From Paramormyrops kingsleyae (lineage: Eukaryota > Chordata > Actinopteri > Osteoglossiformes > Mormyridae): a DNA stretch of 64,000 bases. The position numbers and the translations under genes were made by a program. The stretch is taken from NCBI RefSeq assembly GCF_048594095.1, contig NC_132813.1, forward strand, positions 7,304,991 through 7,368,990, written 5' to 3'. Below are positions 1-13,118 of this stretch, in pieces (the first letter of the stretch is position 1; every line of letters starts with the position of its first letter). The notes under the pieces are model-generated. The model had not been told where the DNA came from, did not search any database, and saw only the letters and a list, made by a program, of their open reading frames with translations.

Positions 1-262
1 GACTCTCTGAAGTCATCTTGCCTTTGGTGTCCTTCTGCATACCATAATACTTATTGTACCATGTTCATGCCCAGCTGCATGGTGGCTGTGGCTCTCTCAC
101 TCCCGAATCCAGCAATCAACGCGTTCGCAAATTCGGCACGTTCGGTTGAAGCATGAGACCCAGAACTCAGTGTGACACAGAAAGAAACAATGTGCCAATT
201 CAAACCAGGTGAGAACGTTTGTTCTGCTTATTAGTCAGATGTGTCTGTGGTGGGAGCAAGAA
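1..262. other. Flank with no recognised feature
   Basis: Single-copy-looking sequence leading into the minisatellite. I see no coding exon, RNA gene or recognisable repeat here. Confidence 0.4.
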
Positions 263-2353
263 AGTAAAATACAGGAAGGCGGTCCTGTGTCCTGTGTCCT
301 GCAGTAAATACAGGAAGGCGGTCCTGTGTCCTGTGTCCTGCAGTAAATACAGGAAGGCGGTCCTGTATCCTGTGTCCTGCAGTAAATACAGGAAGGCGGT
401 CCTGTGTCCTGTGTCCTGCAGTAAATACAGGAAGGCGGTCCTGTGTCCTGCAGTAAATACAGGAAGGCGGTCCTGTGTCCTGCAGTAAATACAGGAAGGC
501 GGTCCTGTGTCCTGTGTCCTGCAGTAAATACAGGAAGGCGGTCCTGTGTCCTGTGTCCTGCAGTAAATACAGGAAGGCGGTCCTGTGTCCTGCAGTAAAT
601 ACAGGAAGGCGGTCCTGTGTCCTGCAGTAAATACAGGAAGGCGGTCCTGTGTCCTGCAGTAAATACAGGAAGGCGGTCCTGTGTCCTGTGTCCTGCAGTA
701 AATACAGGAAGGCGGTCCTATGTCCTGTGTCCTGCAGTAAATACAGGAAGGCGGTCCTGTGTCCTGCAGTAAATACAGGAAGGCGGTCCTGTGTCCTGCA
801 GTAAATACAGGAAGGCGGTCCTGTGTCCTGCAGTAAATACAGGAAGGCGGTCCTGTGTCCTGCAGTAAATACAGGAAGGCGGTCCTGTGTCCTGCAGTAA
901 ATACAGGAAGGCGGTCCTGTGTCCTGTGTCCTGCAGTAAATACAGGAAGGCGGTCCTATGTCCTGTGTCCTGCAGTAAATACAGGAAGGCGGTCCTGTGT
1001 CCTGCAGTAAATACAGGAAGGCGGTCCTGTGTCCTGCAGTAAATACAGGAAGGCGGTCCTGTGTCCTGCAGTAAATACAGGAAGGCGGTCCTGTGTCCTG
1101 CAGTAAATACAGGAAGGCGGTCCTGTGTCCTGGGCCGTGCAGTAAATACAGGAAGGCGGTCCTGTGTCCTGTGTCCTGCAGTAAATACAGGAAGGCGGTC
1201 CTGTGTCCTGCAGTAAATACAGGAAGGCGGTCCTGTGTCCTGTGTCCTGCAGTAAATACAGGAAGGCGGTCCTGTGTCCTGTGTCCTGCAGTAAATACAG
1301 GAAGGCGGTCCTGTGTCCTGCAGTAAATACAGGAAGGCGGTCCTGTGTCCTGCAGTAAATACAGGAAGGCGGTCCTGTGTCCTGCAGTAAATACAGGAAG
1401 GCGGTCCTGTGTCCTGCAGTAAATACAGGAAGGCGGTCCTGTGTCCTGCAGTAAATACAGGAAGGCGGTCCTGTGTCCTGTGTCCTGCAGTAAATACAGG
1501 AAGGCGGTCCTATGTCCTGTGTCCTGCAGTAAATACAGGAAGGCGGTCCTGTGTCCTGTGTCCTGCAGTAAATACAGGAAGGCGGTCCTGTGTCCTGCAG
1601 TAAATACAGGAAGGCGGTCCTGTGTCCTGCAGTAAATACAGGAAGGCGGTCCTGTGTCCTGCAGTAAATACAGGAAGGCGGTCCTGTGTCCTGCAGTAAA
1701 TACAGGAAGGCGGTCCTGTGTCCTGGGCCGTGCAGTAAATACAGGAAGGCGGTCCTGTGTCCTGTGTCCTGCAGTAAATACAGGAAGGCGGTCCTGTGTC
1801 CTGCAGTAAATACAGGAAGGCGGTCCTGTGTCCTGTGTCCTGCAGTAAATACAGGAAGGCGGTCCTGTGTCCTGTGTCCTGCAGTAAATACAGGAAGGCG
1901 GTCCTGTGTCCTGGGCCGTGCAGTAAATACAGGATGGCGGTCCTGTGTCCTGGGCCGTGCAGTAAATACAGGAAGGCGGTCCTGTATCCTGGGCCGTGCA
2001 GTAAATACAGGAAGGCGGTCCTGTATCCTGGGCCGTGCAGTAAATACAGGAAGGCGGTCCTGTGTCCTGGGCCGTGCAGTAAATACAGGAAGGCGGTCCT
2101 GTGTCCTGGGCCGTGCAGTAAATACAGGAAGGCGGTCCTGTGTCCTGGGCCGTGCAGTAAATAAAGGAAGGCGGTCCTGTGTCCTGGGCCGTGCAGTAAA
2201 TAAAGGAAGGCGGTCCTGTGTCCTGGGCCGTGCAGTAAATACAGGAAGGCGGTCCTGTGTCCTGGGCCGTGCAGTAAATACAGGAAGGCGGTCCTGTATC
2301 CTGGGCCGTGCAGTATATACAGGAAGGCGGTCCTGTATCCTGGGCCATGCAGT
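263..2353. repeat. Large minisatellite, mixed 32-bp and 39-bp units
   Basis: About 2.1 kb of tandem units built on CAGTAAATACAGGAAGGCGG followed by TCCTGTGTCCTG. The short unit is 32 bp. Two 39-bp variants carry a 7-bp extension, either TGTCCTG (a duplication of the unit's own end) or GGCCGTG. The GGCCGTG type is confined mainly to the right end (about 1905-2350), with isolated copies near 1132 and 1724. Rare point variants (CCTATG near 719, 958 and 1511; AATAAAGG near 2162 and 2201) tag larger duplicated blocks. Because 32 and 39 are not multiples of 3, the array stays open in several frames and produces long spurious ORFs on both strands. These are not genes. Confidence 0.97.
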
Positions 2354-2559
2354 TTAACATCTCTCAATTTTATGCATTGTTACCTCAGTTTTTTTTACTT
2401 TCACTCAGCACTGTCCAGTCAACCAGTGTAGCCCTCTTTCCTTCAGCCATTAACTGAACATTTTGAAAGCTTCAGAGTTTTTATGAGTTGATTTTAGGAG
2501 CTGACAGATGTAGTCATCTGCCCAGATTTCAAGAAGGCAACGTGTCTCACCGCTAGACC

Positions 2560-2840
2560 AAGTAAGACGTCGGTTCATTTCCCCTTCTCTGTCCAGCTGC
2601 TGCTACTGGTTTGCATGCTCTTGCGTGGCTAAGGGAACCATTTAGCTCAAATTCGCAGAGCACACCTGGAAGTTGAGTCTGATTGTGGTGTGAACATGAT
2701 CCGACCTCAAACGAACCACTCTTCAGTTCGTTTGGTACAGTTCTTTTGGTCCGCACCAGAGTGAGATTACTGTGTTCACACCTGCCCAAACGAATCACAC
2801 CAAGGGGGAAATTGGTTAAAACGGACTCTGATTCAGACTA
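2560..2840. mobile_element. Old non-autonomous DNA-transposon-like repeat
   Basis: This stretch resembles a dispersed fish repeat with the phrases CCGACCTCAAACGAACC, GTTCGTTTGGTACAG and TTTTGGTCCGCACCAGAG, followed by a TGTTCACACCTGCCCAAACG block. Parts are complementary to each other (AACGAACC against GTTCGTTT). I recognise the style from memory of fish genomes and cannot assign a family. It has no coding capacity. Confidence 0.45.
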
Positions 2841-2998
2841 ATAAGAGTTGGGCGCAAAAACACCTCAAGATAATAAGATAAGCTTTAGTAATCACACAGC
2901 TGGGAACGCATTGTTACAGCAGACAAAAGGATAAAAGAGGAGAGGATGCAGTATAACCTGTAACCACTAGCAAAAAAACTATAATATACAAGGAATAT

Positions 2999-3001
<3 letters not shown>

Positions 3002-3056
<55 letters not shown>
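3002..3056. repeat. (AC)n microsatellite
   Basis: Uninterrupted CA dinucleotide array of about 27 units. It is followed about 110 bp later by a TG array in the opposite orientation. Confidence 0.98.
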
Positions 3057-3057
<1 letters not shown>

Positions 3058-3164
3058 GTGGACATCAGTAGCAGTAGGAATTGAATGTTTGACAACAGCA
3101 GAAATTATAATATTAGAACATTGCACAGCCTCCTATATGAAAAACCATTGCACTTTCAGTCCTT

Positions 3165-3668
<504 letters not shown>

Positions 3669-4160
3669 CAGTCGCGGCCAAAAGTTTTGAGAATGACAAA
3701 TATTACATTTTCACAAAGTCTGCTGCCTCAGTTTTTATGATGGCAATTTGCATATACTCCAGAATGGTATGAAGATTGCAATTAATTTCAATTCATCTTA
3801 TCAAAGTTCCTCTTTGCCATGAAAATTAATTTAATCTCAAAATACCCATTTCCACTGCGTTTCAGCCCTGCCACAAAAGGACCTATAGCATCATTTCAGT
3901 GATTCTCCCGTTAACACTGGTGAGAGTGTTGATGAGGACAAGGCTGGAGATCACTCTGTCATGCTGATTGAGTTAGAATAGCAGACTGGATGCTTTAAAA
4001 GGAGGGCGGTGCTTGAAATCATCATTTTTCCTCTGTTAACCACAGTTACCTGCAAGGAAACACATGCAGTCATCATTGACAAACAGATCTACAAACATTG
4101 AAGCAGCAAATTTTGGGAAACTAATACTTGCGTCATTCTCAAAACTTTTGCCCACAACTG
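3669..4160. mobile_element. Tc1/mariner-type non-autonomous element with terminal inverted repeats
   Basis: The left end reads CAGTCGCGGCCAAAAGTTTT followed by GAGAATGAC. The right end is its imperfect inverse, GTCATTCTCAAAACTTTTG followed by CCCACAACTG. TA dinucleotides flank both ends (3667-3668 and 4161-4162), which fits the TA target-site duplication of the Tc1/mariner superfamily. The body is about 490 bp, too short for a transposase (about 340 codons), and has no relevant open frame. The left interior still looks like the 5' non-coding part of an autonomous element, so it is probably an internal-deletion derivative. The family name is inference. Confidence 0.85.
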
Positions 4161-4184
4161 TACTGTGTGTATGACTAATTTAAT

Positions 4185-4375
4185 GAGACATACTTGCTAA
4201 CAAACAGAATACAAATACAGCTTCCACTTCTGTTGACAAAGGGCGTGGCCATCTTGAATTCTGAGGTCAATTCCTCTGAGTTCACGAGACAGAATTCCGA
4301 CTTCATGGGGCGTTTCAATTGAAATTTCCGACTAGGGAGAGAATTTACGAGTTCAAATAGAATGCAGCATTAGAT
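4185..4375. repeat. Dispersed fish repeat (unclassified)
   Basis: The phrases GACAAAGGGCGTGGCCATCT, GAGTTCACGAGACAGAATTC and TTTCCGACTAGGGAGAGAAT follow the pattern of an interspersed repeat I associate with teleost genomes. No termini or target-site duplication could be fixed. Moderate to low confidence, since it rests on recognition alone. Confidence 0.35.
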
Positions 4376-5439
4376 TATGAAAAAAGACACTCAAGTTGTT
4401 ATCAGGCTTTGGGGGGCTGATTGTTCGTTTATATTCAAAACGCTAGAGCTTATGTAATTGTTTATTTTAATTAGTCCGTAAGTGATTGATATACATTCAC
4501 AGGAGTCACCAATATTTTAATGAAAAAGATTTTAATAAAACATGCAGTTTCAGTAAAAGTAATTCAACAAAGTGCAGCGGCATGTACAGTAGTGTCCCCT
4601 CACCAAACGACTCTTTGAATCGAATATTTGATTAGTTTAAAAACAAACAGTTTGATAGAATCAGTTCTATGAATTGAACCAAACTTCCCATCACTAGTCC
4701 TAGAACAGCAGAATTATAACTCATTATCTTCTTCATGCAAGCTATCTTGGCAATGAGGCTTTCGAAAAGCAGGGCTGTGTGACGGCTCCCTAATTTTAGA
4801 ATAAGCGCCTTCCCGCAAGGCTCTCTCTTAAAGTACTTCAGTCTAGTTAAGAATGAGAGAATATTCAGGGATGCACAAAAAGTGCAATATAGCATCTACT
4901 AATTTTCTGCAGTTCAGTGTCTTTTGGTAATGAAAACTTTGGCTGAGGAGATGAGACGTGTCACAGGCTAATCAGGCCGCATCAGGATAAGCTACTCCAT
5001 TCAAATTCCAAGGTAAATGAAATAGTACACTAATAAAACTGGCCATTAAATCTTTAAAATCTTTTAAATCTTCTAGTGCACAGCTGTCAGGGTCACCTCC
5101 AGTTCATCTTAAGTCTACGGATAAGAGGGTGATATGTTGCCAAACATTTAGCTAGCAAAATACAGAAAAAAAAAAACTGTGTGCTAAAAACATGACATTT
5201 GCTTTTACAGATTCGCCAGTAGAATGCTCTTTTATACACAAAATAATTTGCATCCAACCAAGCTGAACAAATGCAATTATAATTTCATTTCTCCCCCTTA
5301 CACTTGGGGTCTACAGCATCTAGTAGAGCTTATGTTGACCTTCGATCGCCATGGCCGCTGAAATATTGCCGAAACAGGCGATGTTTAACACAGAATGCAT
5401 GCAGACTGGTTGGGAAATCTCCCAGTATCCTCGCTGCCA
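4376..5439. other. Non-coding interval, nothing recognised
   Basis: AT-rich sequence with a short A-tract near 5165. I see no exon, RNA gene or clear mobile element. Confidence 0.35.
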
Positions 5440-5990
5440 GTAGATGCCAGTGCTGCCCTTTTGTCCCCAATTCTGTTCATAATATTTATGGACAGAATTT
5501 CTAAGTGCGCCCAAGGGGAGGAGGGGGTCCGGTTTTTGCTTTCTGCAGATGATGTGGTTTCTGTGGGCATCATCGACGGGGGACCTGCAGCTTGGGTCCT
5601 TCACAGGGCCGCTGGGCTCAGCCTTGGAGATGGGGTGAGGAGCGCGGATATTCGGGGGGGGGGGGGTCAGGGTGGCGCCGCTGCTCCTCCGCATCCAATG
5701 GGGCAAGTTTAGGTGGTTTGGGCATCTGTCTAGGACACCTCCTGGGCGGCTCCCTGGGGAGGTGTTTCGGCCATGTCCAACCAGGAGGAGACTCCGGGGC
5801 AGACACAGGACACGCTGGAGAGATTATATCTCTCGGTTGGCCTGGGAACACCTTGGTATTCCCCCGGAGGAGCTGGAGGAGGTGGCTGGGGAGAGGGAGG
5901 TCTGGGCATCCCTGCTTAGACTGCTGCCCCCGCAACCCGACCCCAGATAAGTGGCAGATGATGGATGGATGGATGGATGGATAAAATATA
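5440..5990 (+). mobile_element. Truncated, internally deleted Rex3/RTE-like LINE
   Basis: The upstream frame encodes SPILFIIFMDRIS and LSADDVV, which match reverse transcriptase motifs (the usual FADD box has become SADD). After an internal deletion and a frame change, another frame encodes RWFGHLSRTPPGRLPGEVF, then RTRWRDYISRLAWEHLGIPP and EVWASLLRLLPPQPDPR before a stop. This C-terminal block is typical of fish RTE-clade elements. The 3' end is a run of GATG repeats at about 5959-5981, as described for Rex3. A poly-G run at about 5656-5666 lies between the two frames. The copy is 5'-truncated, deleted and frameshifted, so it is inactive. Confidence 0.85.
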
Positions 5991-6821
5991 CTCCATAGCT
6001 AAGTTATGGATGACATACAACACTGTTAGTCATTATGTAAGATACAGATCTGAGATGGGGGGTGCCGAGTGGAGCCCACCCAGTCAGCAAAATTTACCCT
6101 AAGCCACCCCCAACCCATTCGGGCACCTCCCCCTCCAAAACGCCTGGGCGCGGCTCTCTTGAATGGAAGATAACCCATCTTAAAATATGATTTCTAAATC
6201 GAGTTAGTCTGGCTCTAGCTGTGATGTTGAGGGTGATGAAGACTGATATGCTAGAGAGGGCTGTAAAATGGAGATTCCCCAAATGGCCTGCTGGGATTTG
6301 CCAAGTCATTTTTAAAAGGTGTGCACAGCGGCGTGACGGAAATCCGATTAGCAGTGAAGGCCGGCCAGGTGACCCACCAAGGCTACATCAGCGTGGTCCC
6401 CTTACTGGGTATTTTGCAGCCCATGGTAAAAAAAAGAAAAACCAGTGCTTTTTTCCAGCAAGCAAACCCTGCCTTCATTTACATATGAAACCTATAAGGA
6501 AAATCTGAATTATGAACTTGTCAGGTGTGTATAGCCACTGTGAAAGTGTAAGCAGGTATAGTCTGCCTGTCTCTATACAGACGAACATGCCCACTTGTAT
6601 AAATTCCGCTGCGGACGTAGTAAAGACCACATAAGCTGTGTCTCGAAATACCACGTCCATGGTAAAAATGTCATTTTAAAAGCATAGTGTCTGCATGGCA
6701 TTGACCCCTGAGAGCGAGTGAAATGGTTACTATTAATATCTATGGTCGCTTCGTTTGTTAACGTCATTTGTTTTTTTGAAATTCTTCATCAGGGCAAGAG
6801 TGGTAAAACAAATCTCTCTCG
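5991..6821. other. Non-coding interval, nothing recognised
   Basis: No exon-like or repeat signal was identified between the LINE relic and the TC/AC microsatellite. Confidence 0.35.
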
Positions 6822-6828
6822 GTCTCTG

Positions 6829-6888
<60 letters not shown>
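6822..6888. repeat. Compound (TC)n(AC)n microsatellite
   Basis: A pyrimidine TC tract runs directly into about 21 AC units. Confidence 0.97.
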
Positions 6889-6889
<1 letters not shown>

Positions 6890-7021
6890 CAGGGAATAGC
6901 CTCAGACATGCTTTCTTTCCCCAGCCATGACAGTGACAGGTTATTATTGGTCAGTCTTTTTCTCTATTACACTTCTGTCTTACTCCCGAGCTTCCAACTT
7001 CCTCCCAACCCATAACCAAGC

Positions 7022-7062
7022 CCTTATCCCCCCCCCCACCACCCCACCCCACCCCACCCACA
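7022..7062. repeat. C-rich low-complexity tract
   Basis: A poly-C run followed by ACCCC repeats. Simple sequence with no gene. Confidence 0.9.
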
Positions 7063-7199
7063 AGCCCCCTCAGAATGTGCATGGCATGGGTTTTACCAAT
7101 AACACACAAAAACAAACACCTTTTATTTTGTCACAATGGCCAGTTATGCTGCTCCAGACAATACCAGCTAAAGAATGATTCACACGTCTGTATACATGA

Positions 7200-8090
7200 C
7201 CACACACATTTTACTTGGGACTCCCCAAGCGACCGATTCTCCAAAGAGGTTACCAAAGCAGTCCCGTCTTCGGCTTAGTTCACTGGGTAGCATCCAGGTC
7301 TCACAATCGTTCGACAAAACAGGGAGCACCAGGATTCACCAGGACTTGGACATTCGTCCTCTTATAAATCAGGTGTGCCACACACCCCTTTTCAGCAACC
7401 TCCCAGTCAGTACTCTCCCAGTCAGTACTCTGATTTCATAGGTCACCAGAGACATGAATGTCACTGCCAAGGTAAGTTGACCTCTGGATGAGGTCGACAT
7501 TCTCCCCCCGCAGACAGACACACTACTGATGGCTGTGCCCAAGAAGTCATTAAGGGCCTGGGTCTTGGTCTTTATCCAGGACACTCGTGATCACAGACAC
7601 TCAGACTCCTCGCTCAGTCTCTTGAGAGCCGTGGTCAGAGCCTCCATTGACTCCATGAAGGTCACAAAATCATCAGCAAAGTCAGGATCAGTGAATCTTT
7701 CTTCACCAACAGACACCCCACAACCGCTGGACCCCATGATCCTGCCCAACACTCCATGCAAGCATTGGACAGAGTAGGAGCCAGAACACACCCCTGGCGA
7801 ACCCCAGAATCAGCTGGGAAGGAGATGGAGGTTCTCCCTGCGCTCTGCACAGCATGCACAGCACCAATGCACAGGCCAGCCATGATGTCCAGCAAATTCG
7901 GGGAGACCCCGTAAAAATCTCAGGATTATCCACACGGCAACTCGATCAACTGAGTTGAACGCTTATCAAAAATCGACATGGGCAGCAAATAAACATTACC
8001 GATATTCGCGTTTGTGCTCGATGAGAACCCTCTGTACCAGGATGTGGTCGATGGTTTACACCTGAGAAGTCTATCAGACTACTCTGGCCG
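7200..8090 (-). mobile_element. Degenerate non-LTR retrotransposon reverse transcriptase
   Basis: On the minus strand one frame encodes SGVRQGCVLAPTLSNACMEC, the GxxQG/SPxLF-type motif of non-LTR reverse transcriptases. An adjacent frame gives GCGVSVGEERFTDPDFADDF with the FADD catalytic box, then a SMEALTTALKRLSEESE helix. A third segment gives IKTKTQALNDFLGTAISSVS and VCGGR, followed by remnants of the post-RT region (KTNVQVL-like). The pieces sit in at least two frames with stops between them, so the copy is dead. It has a different RT sequence from the Rex3-like relic at 5.4-6.0 kb and belongs to another LINE family, which I do not name. Confidence 0.8.
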
Positions 8091-11000
8091 CTGCTAGGCA
8101 AGCAAGTGATCATAGAACCTGCCTCTTCTGCTGTGGGCCTTAACAGCCTAAAACACACAGCTGTCAATAATGGCACTCAATACGCTTTTCCCAGATCGCA
8201 GCGTCCCACACCGCATGATCTATTCTGTGCGTCCCCACATCCCTCAAGTACAGACGGCCAGCTGCACATACTTACTGCAAGATCTGAAAGCATTCACCAC
8301 GTGTACACCTTTAGAGTGGAATTAACTTGCTCACTTAATTATTGAAACGTGCAGAGTTTCCCCACATAGCGTAGCTTGGAATAGAACGGTCAACATTTGT
8401 CCATCACACACCAAACATCTTTTTCCCCCCCATTGAGCTCCCAGCTCGCTCCTGTTGGGTCATTAGTTAGCCGGTATTTCACTGCAGTCTGGTGTTTTTG
8501 CTCTGATGTACTGAAATGTGAAGCCTCTGTAACAGAGAGAGTTTTTGCTGGATCACTCTGTACGAGATGCTTTCAGTGTACATTAGTTTTGCGTTTCGTG
8601 TTGCAGCTTCGGCTTATTTCAGAAAAATCAGCCAGATGGGCTTTTTTAATACATCAACGACAAAGTAATCCCCACCCCCCACTATTGACAATGCTGGGAG
8701 AATCAGAACTTTAATACAATGGTCTGGGAACCAATCACAGGAGGAATTTTGCCGTAGGCCCCCCCATTAACAATCACGACACGTCCCAGATGCCTGGTGC
8801 CTTTCTTTGTTTTTTGGCACACAGCGGGTTTGCCGCAGACATAATCGAACTGACCGGCATTCATTAGCGGTGCTCTTTTTAAGCGGCAACGCTAGGATCC
8901 CACTGACGCCGAGTGCTATTGTAGCCCATGTGTCAATGAAGCAGGAAGCCAGAAACAAAGAGCCATACACCTCACTGACCTGCAGGTGGCACCCTTGACA
9001 CTGCCCATCCTGCACACTGCGTACGCTGGCGAAAGAAAGACAACCCGACAGCAAGGGTCTACAGAAAAACAGTAGTTGCTATGGCAGCAGAGATTGATGG
9101 AGAGAACAGTGGCATGCAGGAAAATAACTTTCCGCGTGATTTCCTCTGCCTTTGACTCATTATTAACCCCCTCTGCTTGCGCAATATTAATTTTCCCCTT
9201 CAAGTCAGCATGTCGGCACTACAAGCACTCAGAACTGAATAATTTAGCCCAAAGTCACCTCTTTCTAGGCCGGGGGTGCCGACCAGTGTCCGATGACGCA
9301 GTGTCTCTTTTGGAGTCTACGGGGGGGCGATTGCCTCAGCGCGTGGAGAGACCCAGAGGAGAAAATAAAGTGGCAGTCTGGCAGAGTACAATGAAATCCA
9401 AGCCACCAGCATTACAGCAGGTGACATGCGTCAATCACGTTTCGGGACCTCAGGTTGGGGGGGGGATGAGGTTCTCCGCAGCTACATTGTCCGTAAAAGG
9501 TATTCGTGCAAAAAGTTCAACGGCCAAGTGAAGGAAATCCCTCTTAGCCTGTGAATTATGTATAAACATCTGAAAGGCGAAGCCTGCTGTGCATCACTGC
9601 TTTCTTGGAGTGCCCCCGGCTCACTGTGAAGGTACACATTATGGAGAAGGGATGCGTGACTGCACCTCCCCACATGATGAGTAGGTACTCCAAGTCAAAT
9701 TCGGAAAATACATGTTACTTAGGTCCCATATTAACCTTTATTCTTTGACAGCCAGACCCACTGCATCTCATGCAATTTATGGCTTGCTGAATGAAATGTC
9801 AGAGCCACCAAGCTACCAGAGATGCTGTTACACAACACCACTGCAAAATCCCGCCAAAGACGAAGGGGGGGGGGATCATTAAGGAGCTGCCTTACGGACC
9901 CAGTGTTCGATATTCTCCCACGTGAAACATTAGCTCAGTGGCGTCCGACGATGAAAACGACACCCTTTCCATCCTACCACCTACAAACCCCGGGGCGTTA
10001 GATACCCCGAAGGAAGCGGCATTCTGAGCCGAGGTGTTCAGAGATCGTGGGACGCGATGCGTAACTCTCAAATCGAGTGTCAGAGCAGGCTTTGGGAGAG
10101 CGAGTCGTGTGGATGAAAGTACACGGCCCAGGGGGGGGCAGCGTTTTTATAACCGACATCTCACTCATTTTATTTTTGGTCCGGGCTTTACGCGGAGGCC
10201 CACCGCAGAAGAGACAGGCCTCCCTGACGGCATTGCAGATCTCTTGCTGCGCGAAAACATGGTTAGTTAGCGCACAAGCTGTGCGGAGTTTCATGCCAGG
10301 TTGTCTGAGGCGGTATTTTACACAGGCTGATTTCTTTAAAGAGAAAAAGTATTACACATGCAAACTTTTTCAAAACAATCGCAATGTCAGCACAAAAAAA
10401 AAAGAAAGAAAGAAAGAATCTTCCTTTCTTACAAGGCATATTTGATTTTTAAAACTCGGCTTCACAGATTGTTACTGTGTGTCCTTCAGAAGAACTTGAT
10501 CATGAGCTTCCACTTAAAGACGGCATTCCGCAGAAATGTCTTCTTTCCCCTGGATTCCGAACAGGACCGCGGAAGTGAATGTTCCCAAACTTGGAGCCTG
10601 CATATAGCTTACGTACACTTGTTTACATATGGGACTTGGCAGTTGTGTGCGAGCCAAAAATAAAATTTACTCTAGGATTTATGTCGCCTTTCACTGGATG
10701 ATTTGAGCTTACTCAGCCGAGAACAAAGGCATAAAGGATGCTGCTCGCGTTGGGCCTTGCCCATAGTAGGAGTCATGAAGAGGCTACAAGTCATCATTCT
10801 GCCGTTTGTCATCACACTGCGATGGGAGTCGCTTCTTCAGGAATGCAGGATTTTGACCAGCCCACAACGCAGCCACTCTCCAAGAAACAACACATACATC
10901 TATGCCAATTAAAATCCCCCTGCCCCGATTCCCACCACATAATCAGACTGAAACAATGATTCCTCAAGCGAAACAAGGCGCGTTTGAGACAAACACCACA

Positions 11001-12685
11001 TGGCATCAATCACCACCTTGCCGGAGGCCAAGCTTAGAAAACCAAAACTGATGAATAGTTTCTCGGAAAAAAAAAAAAAAAAAAAAAGGCATCACTTCCA
11101 CACAGACAGCACAGCATCTCCCCAAAGAGTCACTTAATCAAAAGTTGTCACATCAGCACCCTCCTCTACATCCTCCTTAATTCTCCCACCCCCACTGCTT
11201 GCAGTAACTCCATCTCAAGTGATTCTGGGGCTCACCGGCTAAATCGGGCCAGTATCCCTAGTCATGCCAGAGAAAACGGTTCTGCAAATCACACAGACAC
11301 ACACCGACAAAATCTCAAAGCAGCGACTCACAGCCTCATTAGGCAAAATCTCTGGCTCTGCTACACTTTAAAACCTGCTGCAGATGTTTACGTCTCCACA
11401 GATGTGTGTGGCTGACGTCCTCCTGAATATCAGCGGTGACACAGTTGCATTCCTCTGATGGCAAACCACAGTGCAGATTGAGGTCCCACGAAAAGCCCCA
11501 GCAAAATGATATCAAAGAAATAGCACAGGGCTAGAGTACGCATCCCAAGCCCTAATCCAAAATAACAAAAAAAAGACGATAGCAACAATACACAATGCCG
11601 TCCGCGTGAAGAATTACACGATGTGGAAGGAGAGGAGATCCCACATATCAAGATTCAACCAAACGCAGCAGCTTACTGAAGAAAATACAAGATTGTAATA
11701 AGGTCAAGGGCACAGAATTCAAAGTAAATGCAAAGAAATAGTGCCACATGACCCAAACCATCTACCAAACCCATATTACTCACCAGAAGCGGCTCCCAGA
11801 CTTCCAAAGTCTCCCACAACAACCCAGTGGGACCTGTTTAAGCCCCAATAACAAAATGAGGCCAATCGGGGCCCAGCTGGCTTTCATTAACCACGGTGGA
11901 TGTAAGACTTGGGGCAGGTAATCAATCGCCATGGCAACGCAAGCGCCTACCCAAATCCAGCCCTTTGCTGCCGTTCTACCTCCTGCCGGCTCACTGTAGA
12001 CAGAGATCTAAAGATTTCAACTGGCTCTATTCCACAGGCCAGTGATAAAGGGAAAGTACATTCGCCAGCCCACATTATCACTGTCATTTTTGTGTCATTA
12101 TAAATCAATTTATCTGACAGCATGTGTGTGCTTCCATCATTCCCGACCTTTAAAAATGAAATCTGCTTTATTTGGTCAGCCTATTCTGATAATGTATATC
12201 ATAGTGTTATTTGTAGCATGCCATATTTCTGATCATGTATTTATTTTCATACATCTCCTATGCTGCCCCCCCCCCAGGATATGTGGCTGGAAGAGGAATG
12301 GAAGGGTAGGAGAAATGCTGATAATTTCAGATGGACGTGGTGCAAATATACAGGTAGATGATCAACCTTCAGTCATGTAGTGTAATTCCCGGCTTGGGCT
12401 GGTCTTCATCCTGTGCATCACCCCTGGCACCTCAGCTGGCCCGTGTCAGATAGATACTTATGTGTTGAAGGCCACATGCCCTCTTCTTTCATTAGGCGCC
12501 AATAGTCCTGCCCCACAGTAAGTTCACAACATAATTTGAACTCTACAATGTTCTAAACCCACTGGAATGCCAATCATTCTGGAACAGTGACACTGGAATG
12601 GTATAATTACTAAGGAGCTTCGCCGAAAGGATAAAAAAAAAAAGTGTGTTAATTCTCTGAAGGGAATCCTAAGTCAGACAGAGAC

Positions 12686-12686
<1 letters not shown>
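8091..12686. other. Long interval without a recognised gene
   Basis: No coding exon or RNA gene found. Small features are C/G homopolymers (near 8425, 9458, 9867 and 12266), an AAAG tract at about 10396-10417 and an uninterrupted A-run of about 20 near 11070, which may be an old retrotransposed tail. If the HSPA13 exon at 15 kb belongs to an intact gene, this stretch would lie in its intron 2. Confidence 0.4.

Positions 12687-12720
<34 letters not shown>
12687..12720. repeat. (TAGA)n microsatellite
   Basis: About eight uninterrupted tetranucleotide units, followed by AATAAA-like sequence. Confidence 0.97.
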
Positions 12721-12721
<1 letters not shown>

Positions 12722-12894
12722 ATAAACATGTACTGTATGTGGTTGTTGGACAGTAACATTATAAATGTGTTACACACCTCAGTATGTTCTCAATGCTGCA
12801 GTTCCTGTTTCTGAACTTACCTGCTGGAATGACAAACGGGAACAGAAGCTCTGGTCCAATTCAATTTACAGCAGTAACTTGAGTCTAAAGCTTC

Positions 12895-13118
12895 AGTTGA
12901 ACTGCCCATGTATTCCAGTCTCCATATGCAGTCCAAAAACATGCATTTAGGCAAACCAGTGTCCCAAAAGTGTGTGATCGTCTGCAATTTTGTTTGTGTG
13001 TGTGACTGTGTGTGTGTATGTCCTCTGATGGACTGACATCCTACCCATTGTGTCCCCCTGCCCTGGAATAAATTCCAGACCCCCCACAGAATTGGGTGGG
13101 TGGATGGATGGATTGATG
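12895..13118 (+). mobile_element. SINE-like fish repeat, 3' part
   Basis: Contains the successive landmarks of the common fish element: a CAGTCCAAAAACATGCATTTAGG block, a GATGGACTGACATCCTACCC block, CCTGCCCTGGAATAAATTCC and a GGTGGATGGATGGATTGATG tail. The 5' (tRNA-like) part is missing or unrecognisable. Element class is inferred from recognition; it is not coding. Confidence 0.7.

Noticed and set aside
231..2360. 709-codon and 285-codon minus-strand frames, and several plus-strand frames of repeated SKYRKAVLCP or NTGRRSCVL
   Set aside because: They are translations of the minisatellite. Units of 32 and 39 bp shift frame continually, and all frames are stop-poor, so this is not a protein.
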